A stretch of 38,862 nucleotides of DNA, taken from positions 1 to 38,862 of the forward strand of contig NW_013655308.1 in NCBI RefSeq assembly GCF_000499385.1, given 5' to 3'. The notes below the pieces were generated by a model that was given only the letters and a program-made list of their open reading frames with translations, was not told where the DNA came from and made no database searches. Source of the DNA: Eimeria necatrix. Lineage: Eukaryota; Apicomplexa; Conoidasida; Eucoccidiorida; Eimeriidae. Positions 21,661 to 31,959 of this stretch are shown here, one piece after another. Numbering within the stretch: the stretch's first letter is position 1; each line of letters begins with the position of its first letter. A program made the position numbers and the translations under genes.

Positions 21661-22061
21661 TAGCACAGGGTGAAGCAGCAGAAGCAGGCAGCGCTGCAAC
21701 CGCTGCACTTGAGGCGCTGTTCAAGTGATAAAGGAGCCCCCACTGCAGCGGCTGAAGAAGAAGGCATCAAAGTAGCAGCGTTGGCAGTAACAGACTCACG
21801 AGCAGCATCGCAACCCGCAGCACCATTCCACGAAAACTCATTGGCGCCTGTACGGGAGCTGACAGGAGTAGCAGAAGCTGCTGCCGTAGATCTGTTGCAC
21901 AGGGATGCCAACTGAGATGCCAAAGAGGGCAGCCGACCGAGATGCGGAAGTGAAGGTAACTGAGAGCAGCCTAGCACAAGTATGTATGAGAGGCCTGGCT
22001 TGGGCCTATGACAAAGGGGGCAGATGCTCTTGATGCTGCAGAAACGTAATGTTAGATTCAT
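21627..22061 (-). CDS. GCA/CAG-rich block, possibly an exon; strand uncertain
   Basis: This block is richer in G+C than its surroundings and full of GCA, GCG and CAG triplets, a bias typical of coding DNA in coccidia. The minus strand is open for 144 codons from an ATG at 22061, giving an Ala, Ser and Cys-rich product with a Cys cluster near the C-terminus (CSGCSAACFCC). The plus strand is also open: 21664-21915 gives an Ala, Gln and Glu-rich product beginning after CACAG, and 21905-22033 gives a second frame from MPTEMPKRAADRDAEVK, with a possible donor GAAG|GTAACT at 21956. The plus-strand codons look at least as natural. I recognise no domain on either strand. Confidence 0.3.
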   Translation of the reverse strand: MNLTLRFCSIKSICPLCHRPKPGLSYILVLGCSQLPSLPHLGRLPSLASQLASLCNRSTAAASATPVSSRTGANEFSWNGAAGCDAARESVTANAATLMPSSSAAAVGAPLSLEQRLKCSGCSAACFCCFTLCYCVAGVSAKAL

Positions 22062-22185
22062 GGCACGTACGCGAAGCAGCGGCTCTGAAAATAAAAGCGA
22101 TGCAGGATGACCACATTGAAAAATTAAAGAATTTTGGATTGTGTAATAGCAAGTAGAACCGTAACATTTTCCGAGGGTTACCCCT

Positions 22186-22377
22186 GAAAGCCACTATCCT
22201 TCACTCATTTGAAACTTCACACCTCAAAGCTTAATGCTGGGAACTACGGGTTTATAATATTGAGTTCACTATTGGGCGACGGAAAGCCACTACACTTCAC
22301 TCAATTGAAACTTCATGGCTCAGCGTTTAGTGCTGGAAGCTACGCATTTACAATATTGCACTCACTACTGGGAGAAA
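22186..22377 (+). repeat. 96-bp tandem duplication
   Basis: GAAAGCCACTAYNCTTCACTC starts at 22186 and at 22282. Both copies continue through TTGAAACTTCA, TAATGCTGG/TAGTGCTGG, AAYATTG and TTCACTATTGGG/CTCACTACTGGG. By eye about 80% of positions agree. Confidence 0.9.
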
Positions 22378-22470
22378 AGTAATTAGAGCACTGCAACAGA
22401 GTCAAGCAATAGGCAAACGTCGCGATAAGGTCAAGGTATAAACAAACTTACCAAATGAATGAGTTCACGC

Positions 22471-22576
22471 TTAGAGTTTAGGGTATAGAGTTTAGGGATT
22501 AGGGTTTGGGGTTTAGGGTTTTAGGGTTTAGGGTTTACGATTTAGGGTTTAGGGCTTTAGGGTCTAGGGTATAGGA
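22471..22576 (+). repeat. Telomere-like TTTAGGG tract, inner end of right arm
   Basis: About fourteen imperfect TTTAGGG heptamers. The part from 22517 mirrors the tract of the left arm variant by variant. Roughly 45 bp more at 22471-22516 has no counterpart on the left. Confidence 0.93.
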
Positions 22577-22841
22577 TAAGGATGCCCCGTTTCGTGATCT
22601 ATTGCTGGGGTGCTGGGTTTTGGCTTTTGTGGCAATTGGGTTTTAGAAACGTTTCAGCACGGTTTTTTTGGTACAGATATTCAGATTATGTGGTTTGGGG
22701 TGGCCCCGCAAAGTATTTGGTGCACTACCAGTTTTTCCTGTCATTCGAACTCAAAGTCAAACAGGGTCCCCGACTCCTGTATGTAGCGTTTCTCAGCTTG
22801 CACCTGATGATTGAAGCATTCATCCTTTTCTGAATTTCGAT
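22517..22841 (+). repeat. Right inverted-repeat arm
   Basis: Inverted copy of 20089-20418 in the order telomere-like tract, unique part, GAATTTCGAT end. The homology stops at 22841. Confidence 0.95.
22582..22833 (+). CDS. Small hydrophobic open frame in the right arm, unknown
   Basis: An ATG-started 83-codon frame fills the unique part of the arm and ends with TGA eight bases before the arm boundary. The product is strongly aromatic and hydrophobic (WGAGFWLLWQLGF near residues 9-21, YVAFLSLHLMIEAFILF at the C-terminus) and could be membrane-associated if made. It starts six bases after the telomere-like tract. The homologous frame in the left arm differs by one internal stop and one in-frame codon. 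I know of no such family. It could be a remnant of an element-encoded protein or a chance frame. Confidence 0.3.
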   Translation: MPRFVIYCWGAGFWLLWQLGFRNVSARFFWYRYSDYVVWGGPAKYLVHYQFFLSFELKVKQGPRLLYVAFLSLHLMIEAFILF

Positions 22842-25800
22842 CTGTTTAAAGCAAGTTGGTTCTTGTTTGTTTAAACAAAGTAAAATTTTCTAATGCCCTT
22901 TTCCTCCAGCTCACACTCCGCGGTGTCGGCTACTTTCCATCTTCCCATACAAGTAGCGGCGGAGGCCGCACGTTCGTAACAAATATGGCTACTGCTGCTT
23001 TAAATAATACGGAAACAGCACGAATCTTAGCTCATCTTGGTGAATAACTGTCCTGAAATATGAAACCACCTGCGTAGCAACTGCATTTTTGTGATAGTAG
23101 TGCGGTCACTAAGCTGCAAAAGTTGCAGGCTCATAGAGCAGCAAAATGATTTTCTTTTCCATGTGTACCTTGAAACATACAATCTGAGGCTCGGTCTGAA
23201 CCGACGCAGTTTAGGAAAGGGCAGCAGCCTTTAGGTGAATGGTGACGGCTAACGAGATCCAAAAACGCAAACTGTCCCGTTGCAGTGGAGTGATAACAAC
23301 AGCTTAGTACCATTACACACTGGATCTAAATGCTGGCCTCTGTCAAATTTCCCAAGGCAAATTAGGGCCACCATAATGCAGTTTTTTTCACAATTTAGGG
23401 AAATTCGTTTATAAGCTTGCAACTTCCGCTCTTCAGTGGTCACCCTGAAAGCTTTATGTAATTGTTGCGGTGCTGTTGCGACATACATAATCTTCCAGAA
23501 TGCAAAGGCAAGCAGTTTCGGCAGCGACTTCAACTTAACTCAAACCCTACGTGCTCGCGCCGCCCGAGAATTGACATCCTGGTGCACTTTCAACGCCTGG
23601 CAATCTAATAGCTTGAAACCACACCAAAACAAGCTCAATATGCTTTGCTAACTTGACGTGCCATCCTCAATTTCATGAATCCGAGTGATTACGGCTTCCC
23701 TGGAATCTCCCCGTCATTTTACGTTACTGTCTAACTGGGCTGGCGATGCTGCTGAACAGTCTCAATAACCGTAGCAGTATTTCTGGGGGTACCGAGTAGT
23801 TTCATAACCTTGGTTTGCAGTTTCGTGGACGCGGCGACACCGCGACGACACGGCAAGATCAAATTTTCTCAGGAAATCTTGATTTTAAGAATGCGTCTTA
23901 ACGGCGTTGCGGGCAAGAAAGATTTTACGTCACAAGTGCCAATAGAATAAAAAGCCACATGCCAATTCAACACATTATGAAACATTCTGCAGTAAGCAAA
24001 AGGTGGCCCAGAGGCAAGCACTTGCCCGTCGTAAACACATGCTTTTGGTGCTTGCTAGAAAGACCATAAAGAAAGACCACTGTACGTTAATAGGGCGCAT
24101 CGGAGGTGTTGCTTACAGATTAGCACTGCTTCCGACTGCCGAATCTCTTTTTGCAACTCCCCGAGCAGGATGCTTCCAGCAACCGGATAGAGCAGTCCAA
24201 TGCCGGATAGATCACCTTCTGCTGAGAGATCAGAAAATGCTCTCCCTATAGCAACACGAATACAGGTCGGCATTCGGAATTAGAATAAAAATTCATTGAG
24301 CACCGAGTTTTCTGGATGTTGCTTCTAACTGGCCAAATAAGGGCTGTGCAATGGCTCCGTGTTGTATAGCTTCTGGCCGAGCAACTTGAGTAAAATTGGC
24401 AAGCAAAGATAAGCAGAGCTCTTATTAGTTTTCAAACTTAATTCATTTTGCCTTTTGTTTAGCAAAGTCGCTTCTCCACTTATTTCATTATGTGTTCTTC
24501 ATAATACATCATTATTGTTGTCTTCTTATTGTGTTTGGCGATGAGCTTCGGTGACCGACTTGCTTTCGGCAATGCTTGCGCCGTATCGACTCTCACATAC
24601 TGTAGATTAACTCAAATGAGCTCCGGGCCCATGACCTCACGTTTCTCTTTTATTTGCAGCTGGCATATACGCGACAGGGGTCTTAGTTCTGACAGCGAAA
24701 TGTTGGGCCGAAACGGACTTCTAGCACATGTGACAAAAATATAGTGCTCAATACCGAAAGCTAGAGAAGAAAGTAAAGAGTTTTATTGAAGGAAGTAGGC
24801 GGACGAACGTGTCACGTGTAAAAGAGAGTGAAAGCCGATCAGCGCACGTGTGTTACTTTGTACGGGTAGCCTCTCAAAATGAGCTGTGCCACAAAATAAC
24901 CGGTGCGATGGGCGGCTAGTTTACATATTGACCGGTATATATGTGGTCCGCACCCGCCAGACTAGATATTGTAAATTGGCGCCAATGACTGCCTTGTCCA
25001 GGATGACTGCTAGCGGCGCAGTTGGGGCTGTTGCACTTCCGAAATTTGTTGAGCAACGAAAAAAATGAAGTTATTGCTAAAACTGTGCCATCCAATTTTG
25101 CTCATTCGAGTGACTGCGAGTGATTCGTGTGTGAAACAGTTTGCCAAGCCTGGGCTGGCATAACGGTGCTTTCCCGCTTCAACCAGTGCTGAAGTAGGCC
25201 CATAACGCCGGGCACAGCTCAATAAAAATTATGTTTCCTCCGGAAACTAGTCATCTCTAAAAGAACTGGTGCTGAAAAGTCTGAGGGCGACGATGGCCTC
25301 CTCTGGCCTGCCCGCAATATATATTCGAGCGGAATACGGAAATAAAAGCTCCATACATATTGTAGAATGCTGCGTAGGTGTCCGCATTATTGCTCGTCTG
25401 TCAGCCCTTACCCTAGAAGGCTACAGGCACCCCTTGAAATTTTTCGTGCCAGCAAGTTTCAAGGGACCGCGCAGCTTTGTACAATGCTGCATACAAGTCC
25501 ATGTACGCCTGCAGAACTGGGCAAGCCATGTCCTCCGAGTGGCCTCCAAAGCCACTGCACAGGTGAGAAAGTACCCAGCTATCTGATACACGAATTTTTA
25601 GACACTGCTAAGCGTCAGCGTTTGAGTTGTATGCCTGGCCGTCTGCAGCTGCCACATAACCGACAGCTCATATCTTCGCGAGAAAGACGCTGGTGTTGAC
25701 TTTCATGCTGCCGACAGTCGGGCTTTCAAGCATCAACAGAAGTGCGCGGCGAGTTTTTCAACAGCGGCGAGTTGTGTGAGGGAAACCTTGCAATGCACTA

Positions 25801-27222
25801 GGTTCTAGACTATAGAGGAAGGGTCGAGAGGAGGGCCCATCGTCCTAGCTCCTCCTCCGAAATCTTCGGTGACAGACTCCCGAAATGTTCGGTTATAGAG
25901 CTTACTTGGAATGGCCACTTCAGTAAGCGAGAAGGCTGGCACGGTTCGGCAAAGCGGAGCTTGCTGGCGCAAGCGCCTTCTGTGGGTTGGTGGAATGTGC
26001 TTGCTAGTTCGCAAACCTGTGGTGCTTACGTCCATGTTTTGTTATATCTGTCAACGGCCACTTGAGCGGTCTATTTGCTGGTGGACTACAATGTGAAAAT
26101 GGGTTCGAAGAAGTCGGGACTGGGCGGAATGGTTGAAACTCTTAGTGTGCAGCGCTACAACGTTGCGCTTGCCTAGCCTCCCACGGTGGTAACGTTTACT
26201 ATTCTATATATGAAATATGAATAGGGAGGTCATGGCTACAGAAACCTGGCCCTTGCTGCATGACTACTTTAGGGTATTCAACTGGAAGGTCAGGGATTGG
26301 GGCGAGCAATATACAGCGTGCGGGAAAACGCGCAACAACAAACACCGAAGGCCTTGGGGAGGCTAAAAGGACGGGAACATGAATGACTATGCATTGAAAC
26401 TTTTTTTTAAAGTCCTGTATCCCTGATGAATATGTGCGCACCTGTGTAGCGAGGTACGAAAACCATGGAGGGCCGCGGGCGCGGCAACCACACTGTATCT
26501 GCAGATGCAACAACTCAAGGGTTGGTTCTGGACAACGCAAGGCCTCGTAGTACTGAAATGCCCCTCAACCTGCGCTAAAAGTGTGCCCTCAAGAAAAAAA
26601 TTGGTGTTTTGGAGGATTTTGCCTCTGAAACCGGCTACCGAGAGCGTTTTCCGTGCCAAAACCCCGAAAGCAACATTGAGCCACTCGGTAGGCCAATGCC
26701 GAGCACAAATTCAAGCGAAGGCCCCCAGAAAACTCTGTTGATGGCAAAAAACGAGTATAAACTACTCCCTTCAACTTCTCAAATTCTTTTTTCAGCTTAG
26801 TGCTCCAGCTGAATAAGACGCTGTCTACACAACTAACCCCAGGCTTCATCCCTGTGTCGCAGATAAGGGAGTGATTTTCTCGTTTTGTTCGTTAATCTTT
26901 GTCGTTTTAACACAAAAAAGTGTCAGCTTGCTACCCCTTGAAGCTAGTCGCGTATTCTGACGCATCAAAACCCGGGTGGAGTGACTGGAGCTGGGCTCGA
27001 TTTTATTTCAAAGAATTGTAGCTTGTCGGTGTTTTACTATTCTTACTCATTGAAAGCACGAAAACAAACAATATAACTCATCGAACGAATTGTTTTTCTA
27101 TGCTCCAATCAGGAGGAAGAACTTGCTCTTCGACGAGTGTGTAATTCCATTGGCAGCACCTATGTCCCTCCGCAAGTTCAAACCCCTTGAACCATGTGTG
27201 AAACAATTTGAGCTTCTTCTGT
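22842..27222. other. No gene recognised
   Basis: Frames reach about 113 codons with overlapping alternatives on both strands, for example 25269-25586 against 25367-25699 and 26199-26540 against 26387-26659. The minus frame 23249-23533 (94 codons, MKSLPKLLAFAFWKIMYVAT start) reads plausibly but has no recognised domain. No repeat or RNA gene was seen. Confidence 0.45.
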
Positions 27223-27318
27223 AGAGCTAACTTTATTCGTATGAGTAACTTCTACTCACACATTAACTGCAAAGCTGACTTTATTTGTATGAATAAAAGC
27301 TACTTACAGATCAAAAGT
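27223..27318 (+). repeat. 48-bp tandem duplication
   Basis: AGAGCTAACTTTATTCGTAT at 27223 and AAAGCTGACTTTATTTGTAT at 27271 begin two adjacent copies. They continue with similar GARTAA, CTACT and CA patterns. Confidence 0.85.
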
Positions 27319-28824
27319 TCTTAGTGCTCAGAAGGTTGGTTCTGCGTGGTGATGCTGCTTATCTGGAGAGTTTGGATCCACAGCGTAGTTGGAACAACTC
27401 AGGAGCATCAGACACCCTGTTATTTAGGAGAGTCGCTAGATACATCTGATTCCACTCTTCTCGACTAGTCTGCACAATTTCATTAAATGTCTCGCATCGG
27501 CTGATTCTGAGCCGTGAACAGAGAAGACAGGCATGCAGTGGTGCGGTGAGAGGAGGCTGGCACCTAAGTCTGGTTGTTCATGAATTAAAGTTGATCTGCC
27601 ACGTTTACGAACCTCTTACAGTCAGTAAAATACGTAGGAAAAAGTGCAGAATGCTAATAGCAGTATCTACAAGCAAACTCCATTGAACTTTGGGTGGAAC
27701 AACTTGAGTAGGATGGACAAACTCTATCCGCCATCCTCTTGGCGCTAATAAAAGAATGTTGAAACGTTATTGCATTGAGAGCAAAGAAATGCTAATTGTG
27801 TGGATTGTGAACTTAAATATGGCAGACCACGGTTTTCGTCAGCTGTCCTATTGTACTCATATGCGGAAGTAGGAATAATTCGAGCCACAAAAGTGCTGCC
27901 CAGAATGTAAAACTAATGAGCAGAAGCCCATTCACTTGCTCCTGTTTTGCATGATGCACAGCTAGAACTCTCGTGTGCAGATTTTTAGGTAATTCTCACA
28001 AAGCTGATGTGTTATGGCCAAGGCTGCGCTCAACCGGCAACCAAAGACGTACTCACTGAGGCAGTGATGGCAAAGGCTGGCTCAAAGCCTCACGGAAGGG
28101 GGGCGGTGCATATACAGAAGCTGGAAAGCCCACTCTGCATCATGAAAAAACAACAGAAACAATACACAAGTAAACATTTTCCAAGTAGAACCACAAAGTT
28201 AGCATTAGCGCGAGCAGTTTTGGCGTACTGGGGTGCACAACCGAATCGGCAGGCACTTCTAATAGTGCATTTGCGTGCTCATGCTATAAAGCACATACGT
28301 AAATCAGAGGCGCAAAAAACATCATTTGAGCTATTGCATCGTTGGGGAACCGTCCTATAGTAAAAGCTTCTACATCCTATGTCGGTCGTCACCTTATCTA
28401 CTTTGTTGTCATATTTCTCTCGAAAGCAACTCACAGCCGTCACAGATGGCTCTCGGTTCCAACGAACATAGCCGTTTCTTCCTCGTACTTTTGCAGACTT
28501 TCGCAAGCTTCTCCAAATGCTGCTATGGCGGCGCATTTGCAGACTGCCATACAACGAATATCTCAGCAACGCAACTCAGGAACACTTAAATACTTCAAAA
28601 AATTGATCATATACCGCTGGGACATTCATTCTCGTACTGTTAAGTTGAGCGGAGCTTAACTTCTAAATGTCTACTGCTATATCGCAGTGTTAGCCGTTTG
28701 CATTCGCAGTAGAGAAAGAGTGAAAACTTTAGCGTCGTTATGAGACTCAGGCCGAAGGCTTTGATTGCGACTTCCTACATCGTAAAACATGTGCAGTAAT
28801 GCTTGAGATAGAAACGAATCTTAA
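27319..28824. other. No gene recognised
   Basis: The longest frame is 117 codons (28007-28360, plus), basic and without a known domain. From about here on the plus strand tends to be A- and C-rich. Confidence 0.45.
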
Positions 28825-29295
28825 TCAGTAATTGTGCTGTGCAACTGCAACAAATCGTTCAACAGCCATTAGAAACTGTTGTGAACAAGCCGCCACACAC
28901 GGAAGCCAGCATACGACATTCCACAACGCAGTTGATGAGTGATCACTTTCCATCTTACATCGGCTCCAGGTCCAAAAACGCGCAATAACACTCTCTGACC
29001 ACGGAAAGATACTGACGGCGCCGCTCACCCCGTATGCTGTGCAGAAACGAGCCGTCTGCGAGAAATAAACCTCTCTGCAGCTGAGCATCTGCGTCGGAGT
29101 CGCTGATTTGCGTGCGCTGTATGCTTTTTGCTCTTTGGACAGTCTGCCAAGCAAACTTCTGTTGAGGCTTATTTTGCTGGTGGAATACTTTGTGGAATGC
29201 AACCAGCGGCGGCTATTAGGAAACAATCGACGATGAAGTTTTCGAACATCCAAGCGGGAGGTTGCACGAATCTCACGTGCTTCGACAAAGTGCAT
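28825..29295 (-). CDS. Open frame of unknown function, doubtful
   Basis: A 156-codon minus-strand frame with an Arg- and Ser-rich first half and a Trp- and Cys-containing second half (ALWNVVCWLPCVAACSQQFL near residues 123-142). No domain was recognised. Part of it is overlapped by a 101-codon plus-strand frame (29128-29433). The length alone does not exclude chance. Confidence 0.15.
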   Translation of the reverse strand: MHFVEAREIRATSRLDVRKLHRRLFPNSRRWLHSTKYSTSKISLNRSLLGRLSKEQKAYSARKSATPTQMLSCREVYFSQTARFCTAYGVSGAVSIFPWSESVIARFWTWSRCKMESDHSSTALWNVVCWLPCVAACSQQFLMAVERFVAVAQHNY

Positions 29296-31384
29296 GAAAC
29301 TGTACGTGAACTCAAAGCACTGGAGCGCACTAATTGCTTTAATTTGGGACTTACGCCGTCGCTACGCAAGGCGTCATGCACAGCTGCCGAACAGGTGAAC
29401 TTTGAAGGCCGGTTTCACTTATGCACATGTTAATTTTCATCAATAGAAGCAATGGTGAGCATATTTAAATTGAAAGAGGGGAAATTCGTTCAAAATTTCC
29501 TGTTTCAGTGATGTACAATTGCGTACAATCTCGCTCAATTTAAAACGGCGCTTTATCGAAGAATTTTTGACCTGGCAACTCCCGCAGTCCATAGAAGATT
29601 TTATAGTCACTTTGCACATAAAAAGCCAATTACAAATAGCTTTTGTGAGGGCACCTCGCAGCAGTACGCAAGGAAGGACACGATATGTGACCTCAAAGTA
29701 AGGAGAAGTTCTTAATGGTACGCATACTCAAAAGAGCGGCCCTTTTTAACGCATATATGCTTCTTATATGCGAATGCAACATTTGCCAAGTTTATTTATG
29801 CATTTGCTTGGGAATGCGCTGGCAGTGACACAAAGGATAGCTTAAAATTGTCCCAAGTCCATGGCCTACTGGAGATGTTGCACTCTAGATCATTGTCCTT
29901 TTGTGTCTCAAAGCTTTTGATCAGCCACACATACTTGCTGTAAACAGAAATAGACCATGCAAAATAGAATAAAGTCTTTTCTTGCGATTACCCTTTCTAT
30001 TGTCGAGGTCCGCCTAGACGCTTTTACCTGACACAGACAACAACCGTCACCAAAGAAAAGTATGATCTTCAGGCCGACATAAAATGATGTTTCTGGTTCT
30101 TTGACACATAAGAAAAGAAATAATTTACACAAAGTGCAACAAAGGCAGTATGTATCTACTGAATGTGGCTTCATCTGTACGCCACTTTGGGCAGCACGTG
30201 CTTCACACCAGAAGAAAATGTTTTGAGCCACATGTAGAAAGAAAGCATAGAAGTAGTTGTGGCAAATTTTTCTTAGGGATATCATTCACGCACATCTGTA
30301 AGCCTGTCGCACTTGTTGTGCTTGCAGCATGTCCTAGGTCCACAAACTCTTGCATTGCAGCCAGTCTGCAAAACGTTCATACATTTGCTCCAAAAGTGTG
30401 TTGCATTTGTATTTAGTGCATGCCACAAGAGTATATCGCCACTCCGTCCAATCCAACCGCAATGAATGGCAATAAAATGATTGAATTTTTCTGCCCTGCC
30501 GCATTGTATTGGCTCACGAACTGGCTCAGATAATATTATCCTCTTACAAGGCCAGGTGACACCACACTCATTATCATAAGCATACGCGTGGTGAGTTTGC
30601 TTGTGTCAAATAGAGCATCTGTGCGTTGCGATGGGTCATTCCCGTGTTTATGCGAGCCACGTCGCAGTTTCTGTTGTCTTTTGCAGCGTGCGCATTCTGC
30701 GCTGGCTTCGTTGCCTAGTATGGGGCGTCAACATGGACTCCTTTCCATATGCCAGGGATGTTTTCAATATGAGCACGGAATATTCAACTGACTATGCGGC
30801 GACTGCTTAGTTCGCCGGCTGCCAAAATGAGAAACACACATGGAAAGCCAATGCCATGTGTTTCGGGTTAGATCCTGCATTACACCCCGCTAGTCTTTCA
30901 TTGTGCAATTTTGATTAATTTCAGCCTCTCACTCTCTGTACATATCCTCCTTCTAGCCATGATATTATCTGTGCAGCTGCCAAATATAGATCACACAAAA
31001 GATGATGATTCAGCACTGTAGGCACGTACCTAAATCCATCAGCAGCAAATACGCACTGAGGCTTTGTCGTTTCAACTTGCATTTCCATGAGACAATATTT
31101 TGGCTCTAGGTTTTAATCTGTTATGACTGCTGTCCTATGTGGTCTTTAGCGTCTCAGTCCGCTGCACGGTCATGCGCATACTCCCTGAAGGGTTACTCGC
31201 TTCAACTCCAAAAGTAGGCCAAATCACATGTTTTCAACTTTGCTGGCCGTCAAGATAGTGTGCTTCATCTTTCAGGTGCTTTTTTCTTGGTGTTCTACAT
31301 ACTTCGTCGCAGGACGCCCCGTAACACGTTGTTAACTTGATAGTTAGCTTGCCAGTCAAATTGAGTGCAGTTGCTCACAGTTCA
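29296..31384. other. No gene recognised
   Basis: Frames reach 125 codons (29908-30285, minus, Phe- and Cys-rich because the strand is T-rich). A small hairpin, CGCATATA at 29750 with TATATGCG at 29765, has a 7-base loop. Nothing else was seen. Confidence 0.45.
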
Positions 31385-31494
31385 GGCTTGCTAGTGTAGA
31401 TGACGTTTCACCTTAGAAAACCCATGGAGGCGATGAGAATGGCTTGCTAGGATAGATGGTGTTTCACCCGAGAAAACCCATGAAAGCGTCCTAA
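31385..31494 (+). repeat. 56-bp tandem duplication
   Basis: GGCTTGCTAG begins copies at 31385 and 31441. Both contain TAGATG, GTTTCACC and GAAAACCCATG at equal spacing. Roughly 80% of bases agree by eye. Confidence 0.9.
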
Positions 31495-31587
31495 CGCACC
31501 TCCTATTTGAAACGTTTGCCCTGCTTTCGTTCTGCTGGACCCTTCTGCGTTCGAAACAAGTTTCGACTAAGGCAGCTGCAGCCTCTT

Positions 31588-31959
31588 CTAAAAAATAGAG
31601 CTTTCTACCATATTTACGCGGACAAATAGTGAGAAAGCAGATGCGACGCACGCATCAGGTGCAACGCTTAGGAGCGCGGCATCAAAAGTTGTAAGCACAA
31701 TACAAACTAGCGTAAAAAATAGCGTCTGTGAGGGCGTCATGTAACACCAGGCTTGTAAGTTCAGCTGGAAAACCCACATGGCTAGTGAAATCACAAATAA
31801 TATGTTTGAAACCAGACAGATCCAACGTGCGGCGTGGCAACACATTCGCTGGCAGATTAAAGCGGCTATTTGTTTCTCTGAGCAGCTACAATCTATCTCC
31901 AAGCAGGCACACTTCCTGCACAGGTCAGTCATGCTGAAATCTCGCGGACCATTGCTCAT
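31588..31959 (-). CDS. Possible small membrane protein, doubtful
   Basis: A 123-codon frame starts at an ATG at 31959. The N-terminal 45 residues are Cys-rich (Cys at about 14, 17, 19, 24, 26, 36, 40 and 41). Two hydrophobic stretches follow, near residues 46-66 and 78-100, and could span a membrane. The minus strand is T-rich here, which produces such frames without selection, and the length is not statistically convincing. No family recognised. Confidence 0.2.
   Translation of the reverse strand: MSNGPRDFSMTDLCRKCACLEIDCSCSEKQIAALICQRMCCHAARWICLVSNILFVISLAMWVFQLNLQAWCYMTPSQTLFFTLVCIVLTTFDAALLSVAPDACVASAFSLFVRVNMVESSIF

Larger units (their letters stand above)
20089..22841. mobile_element. 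Candidate foldback element with telomere-like inner tracts
   Basis: Two inverted copies of a 325-330 bp sequence (20089-20418 and 22517-22841) bracket 2.1 kb. The outer ends are ATCGAAATTC and its reverse complement GAATTTCGAT. The inner ends are telomere-like tracts, CCCTAAA on the left and TTTAGGG on the right, so the enclosed segment has telomere sequence at both ends in the orientation of a free linear chromosome. No target-site duplication is evident outside the arms, and I recognise no transposase or reverse transcriptase inside. It could be a foldback element, two independent inverted insertions of one telomere-tailed element, or the relic of an inserted linear molecule. Confidence 0.5.

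Noticed and set aside
20089..22841. Large palindrome linking the left and right halves of the whole window
   Set aside because: Homology stops exactly at the arm ends; sequences outside 20089 and 22841 do not match.
20089..22841. Classical DNA transposon or retrotransposon with its own enzyme
   Set aside because: No transposase, integrase or reverse transcriptase motif was recognised and no target-site duplication seen.
31588..31959. Confident call of a membrane protein
   Set aside because: Hydrophobic frames are expected on a T-rich strand; kept only as a doubtful entry.
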